Shown in pieces: positions 61,972 through 64,000 of a DNA stretch of 64,000 nucleotides; the first letter of the stretch is position 1, and each line of letters opens with the position of its first letter. The stretch spans positions 209,647 to 273,646 of the forward strand of contig NZ_JACHXR010000003.1 in NCBI RefSeq assembly GCF_014192275.1, read 5' to 3'. The notes beneath the pieces are model-generated. The model worked only from the letters and a program-made list of their open reading frames with translations. It did not search any database and was not told the origin of the DNA. Both the position numbers and the translations under genes were made by a program. The stretch is from Halomonas stenophila (lineage in GTDB: Bacteria > Pseudomonadota > Gammaproteobacteria > Pseudomonadales > Halomonadaceae).

Positions 61972-63624
61972 TCAGGGATTCTTCACGTAGGCGTTGCCGC
62001 GCAGGTAGAACCACCAGTTGACCACCAGGCACAGGGCGTAGAAGACCGCGAAGCCGTACATGGCCATCTCCGGGGTGCCGGCCTTGATCTGCTCGCCCAT
62101 CACCCGCGGGGCGATGAAGGCGCCGTAGGCGGCCACGGCGGAGGTCCAGCCGAGCACGGGGCCCTTCTTCTGCGGGTCGAAGATCACGCCGATGCTGCGG
62201 AAGGTGGAGCCGTTGCCGATGCCGCTGGCGGCGAACAGCACGATGAACAGCGCCAGGAACATCCAGAAGTACTGGTTGGGATCGGTGGCGTTGTAGGCGA
62301 GCATCATCACGTAGCCTACCGCCGCGGAGGCGGCGACCATGATCACCGAGATGATCTGGGTGACGATGGAACCGCCCACCTTGTCGGAGATCCAGCCGCC
62401 GACCGGGCGGATCAGCGCGCCGACGAAGGGTCCCATCCAGGCCCAGGTCAGGGCGCTGGGGGCGTCCGGGTTGGCGACCCGGGTGACGCTGCCGTCGGCG
62501 GCCAGCTCCATCATGTTGCCGAAGATCACGGTGATCGACAGCGGCAGGGCGGCGGAGAAGCCGATGAAGGAGCCGAAGGTGGCGATGTAGAGCACGGTCA
62601 TCGACCAGGTGTGCTTGTCGCGGAAGATCTCGAACTGCTTCTGGATGTTGCCGCGGACGTTACCGGGCATCAGCCGCAGCAGGCCCAGGGTCAGCACGAT
62701 GGTCAGCGGCAGGGCCAGCCACATGTTCAGCCAGCCCAGGGCGGCCACGCCGACCACGGAGGTGATCAGGCCCACGCCGTAGAGGCCGAGGATCTTGCCG
62801 AAGGCCTGTACCGGGGTACCGGGATGGGGGGTGATGGTGCGCAGGTTGTTCATGCCGAACCAGCCGGCGAAGGCCAGCGGGATCAGGAAGACCAGCCAGA
62901 TCAGCCCGGCGTTCTGGATCCAGGTATCGGTGCCGGCCTCGATGCGGCCGATCAGGGTGCCGCTGGCGCGGGTCAGCTCCATGGGATCGCCGGCGATGGC
63001 GCCGAACACGCCCACGGTCATCACCAGCGGGATCAGGATCTGCATGGTGGTGACACCGAAGTTGCCGAGGCCGGCGTTCATGCCCAGGGCATAGCCCTGC
63101 TGCTTCTTGGGGTAGAAGGTCGAGATGTTGCTCATCGAGCAGGCGAAGTTGCCGCCGCCGATCCCCGAGAGCAGGGCCAGCGCCTGGAAGACCCACAGCG
63201 GCGTGCCGGGGTTCATCAGCGCGATGCCGGTGCCGAGCGCCGGCAGCATGAGCAGGGCGGTGGTCAGGAAGATGGTGTTGCGCCCGCCGGCGATGCGGAT
63301 CATGAACGATGCCGGGATGCGCAGGGTGGCCCCGGAGAGCCCGGCGATGGCGGTCAGGGTGAACAGCTGGTCCACCGTGAAGGCGAAGCCCAGGTTGCGC
63401 ATCTGGGTGGTGATCATGCCCCACATCAGCCAGACGGCGAAGCCCATCAGCAGGCTGGGAATGGAGATCCACAGGTTGCGGTTGGCGATGCGGCGCCCGG
63501 TGGTCTGCCAGAACGTCGGGTCCTCGACATCCCATTGCTCGATATCGGCGTTGGTTCTCCCTCCCTTCGGCGGGAGGTGCTGCTCGCCCTCCCAGCGGGC
63601 GGACTCGGCACTCTGTCTGGTCAT
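61972..63624 (-). CDS. narK2: Second NarK-type nitrate/nitrite transporter
   Basis: A 550-residue MFS protein of the NarK2 (nitrate/nitrite antiporter) type. The polar N terminus is about 55 residues long and is followed by 12 helices. Signatures are GGGNFACSMSNISTFYPKKQ, GLGNFGVTTMQ, the conserved RPVGGWISDKVGG, and the helix with GWTSAVAAYGAFIAP. In denitrifiers NarK1 and NarK2 often occur side by side near narGHJI, which would be expected just beyond the right end. The start follows AAGGGGGAT. It has its own FNR-type box and NarL site. Confidence 0.92.
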   Translation of the reverse strand: MTRQSAESARWEGEQHLPPKGGRTNADIEQWDVEDPTFWQTTGRRIANRNLWISIPSLLMGFAVWLMWGMITTQMRNLGFAFTVDQLFTLTAIAGLSGATLRIPASFMIRIAGGRNTIFLTTALLMLPALGTGIALMNPGTPLWVFQALALLSGIGGGNFACSMSNISTFYPKKQQGYALGMNAGLGNFGVTTMQILIPLVMTVGVFGAIAGDPMELTRASGTLIGRIEAGTDTWIQNAGLIWLVFLIPLAFAGWFGMNNLRTITPHPGTPVQAFGKILGLYGVGLITSVVGVAALGWLNMWLALPLTIVLTLGLLRLMPGNVRGNIQKQFEIFRDKHTWSMTVLYIATFGSFIGFSAALPLSITVIFGNMMELAADGSVTRVANPDAPSALTWAWMGPFVGALIRPVGGWISDKVGGSIVTQIISVIMVAASAAVGYVMMLAYNATDPNQYFWMFLALFIVLFAASGIGNGSTFRSIGVIFDPQKKGPVLGWTSAVAAYGAFIAPRVMGEQIKAGTPEMAMYGFAVFYALCLVVNWWFYLRGNAYVKNP

Positions 63625-63674
63625 GGTGTATCCCCCTTGCGGTCTCTCGGTGGAGCCCCGTCGCGCGATGGCGG

Positions 63675-63688
63675 TAGACCGGCATCAA
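63675..63688 (-). promoter_or_regulatory. FNR-type box of the second narK
   Basis: On the minus strand TTGATGCCGGTCTA: one perfect half-site, one weaker. It is about 57 bases upstream of the start codon. Confidence 0.55.
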
Positions 63689-63766
63689 GCCTGGGGCTTT
63701 GCAGCGAAAGATACGCCCGGGGACAGGCCGGTGAAACGGCCAGAAAAGGCCAGGAAATCAGCGGGA

Positions 63767-63782
63767 TACCCCTTGAGGGGTA
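63767..63782. promoter_or_regulatory. NarL 7-2-7 site
   Basis: TACCCCT-TG-AGGGGTA, two perfect inverted NarL heptamers with the 2-base spacing preferred by NarL and NarP. It lies about 150 bases upstream of the second narK. Confidence 0.75.
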
Positions 63783-64000
63783 GGGGGTAGGCCGAGCATC
63801 GGCCAGCAATATCAGGGGCTTAGCCACGCCGCCCGCCGGGCCGGCCCCCGGGCGCCGGCGACGAGATTATTTGGAGGTATCCACAGAGAATCCCGAGACA
63901 GGAAGCTCGATTGGCGTCGCGAGCGAAGAGAGGCAGGCCGCCGCCGGAGCGCAGCAACCGGAGTTGACTGGCGTGCTCAATGAGGATTTGAGCGGTCCGG

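Larger units (their letters stand above)
63625..64000. other. Regulatory spacer at the window end
   Basis: No gene was recognised in these 376 bases. They hold an FNR-type box (63675-63688) and a perfect NarL 7-2-7 site (63767-63782). The last 200 bases show no clear coding pattern; the adjacent nar gene probably begins beyond the window. Confidence 0.5.

Overview
The window is a GC-rich (roughly two thirds G+C) gammaproteobacterial chromosome segment. Its gene order repeats several Pseudomonas-type neighbourhoods: phoBR next to ubiA/ubiC, a rubredoxin reductase gene next to an HU gene, recG-oxyR, ridA-spoT-rpoZ-gmk, yicC-rph-crc-pyrE, and rep next to a cytochrome c5-like gene. The second half adds a class II ribonucleotide reductase and a denitrification cluster. 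A Halomonas-like (Halomonadaceae) facultative denitrifier fits best. That is inferred from gene content and protein style, not from a phylogenetic marker. No rRNA, CRISPR array, prophage or intact insertion sequence was seen.

Region 1 (1-29.9 kb) is core genome. It holds phosphate sensing (phoBR with a good Pho box), ubiquinone entry steps (ubiC, ubiA), a rubredoxin reductase with no rubredoxin beside it, HU, recG-oxyR, a PagL-type lipid A deacylase, thpR, ridA, the stringent-response genes spoT-rpoZ, and gmk. A self-contained glutamine module follows: glutaminase, an AGCS symporter, a sigma-54 promoter with upstream operator-like repeats, a sigma-54 response regulator, and a sensor kinase whose input domain is an amino-acid-binding-protein fold. 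Then come yicC, rph, crc (an exonuclease III relative without its catalytic residues), pyrE, trmL, rep, a di-haem cytochrome c and tRNA-Arg(CCG).

Region 2 (30-43.7 kb) is more accessory. It has a lower-GC GGDEF/EAL protein, a DUF488 protein, formate-THF ligase, and a periplasmic repair-type module: a molybdopterin oxidoreductase, a membrane cytochrome b, a small Met/Asp-rich secreted protein, and a divergent two-component system. nsrR, hemN and a secreted Gly/Asp repeat protein follow.

Region 3 (43.7-64 kb) is anaerobic and nitrogen-oxide metabolism: ubiT, nrdJa/nrdJb, a decayed ubiU/nrdG-like scar, flavohaemoglobin, a single-domain globin, nnrS, norCB, norQ, norD, small membrane genes of the nor locus, and two NarK-type nitrate/nitrite transporters. 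FNR/DNR-type boxes (TTGAT-N4-GTCAN) precede nearly all these units. NsrR-like palindromes occur at norC and hmp, and NarL-type 7-2-7 sites lie upstream of both narK genes. The locus therefore looks wired to low oxygen, NO and nitrate together.

The most unusual sequence-level feature is a roughly 95-100 bp repeat present three times (about 11.2, 54.8 and 57.2 kb). The copies differ in sequence but keep their pairing through compensatory changes. Two of them sit between genes of the nor operon. Other candidates for follow-up are the Met-rich/molybdoenzyme/two-component module with 11-bp-spaced operator repeats, the glutamine module, and the ubiU-nrdG deletion scar beside the class II reductase.
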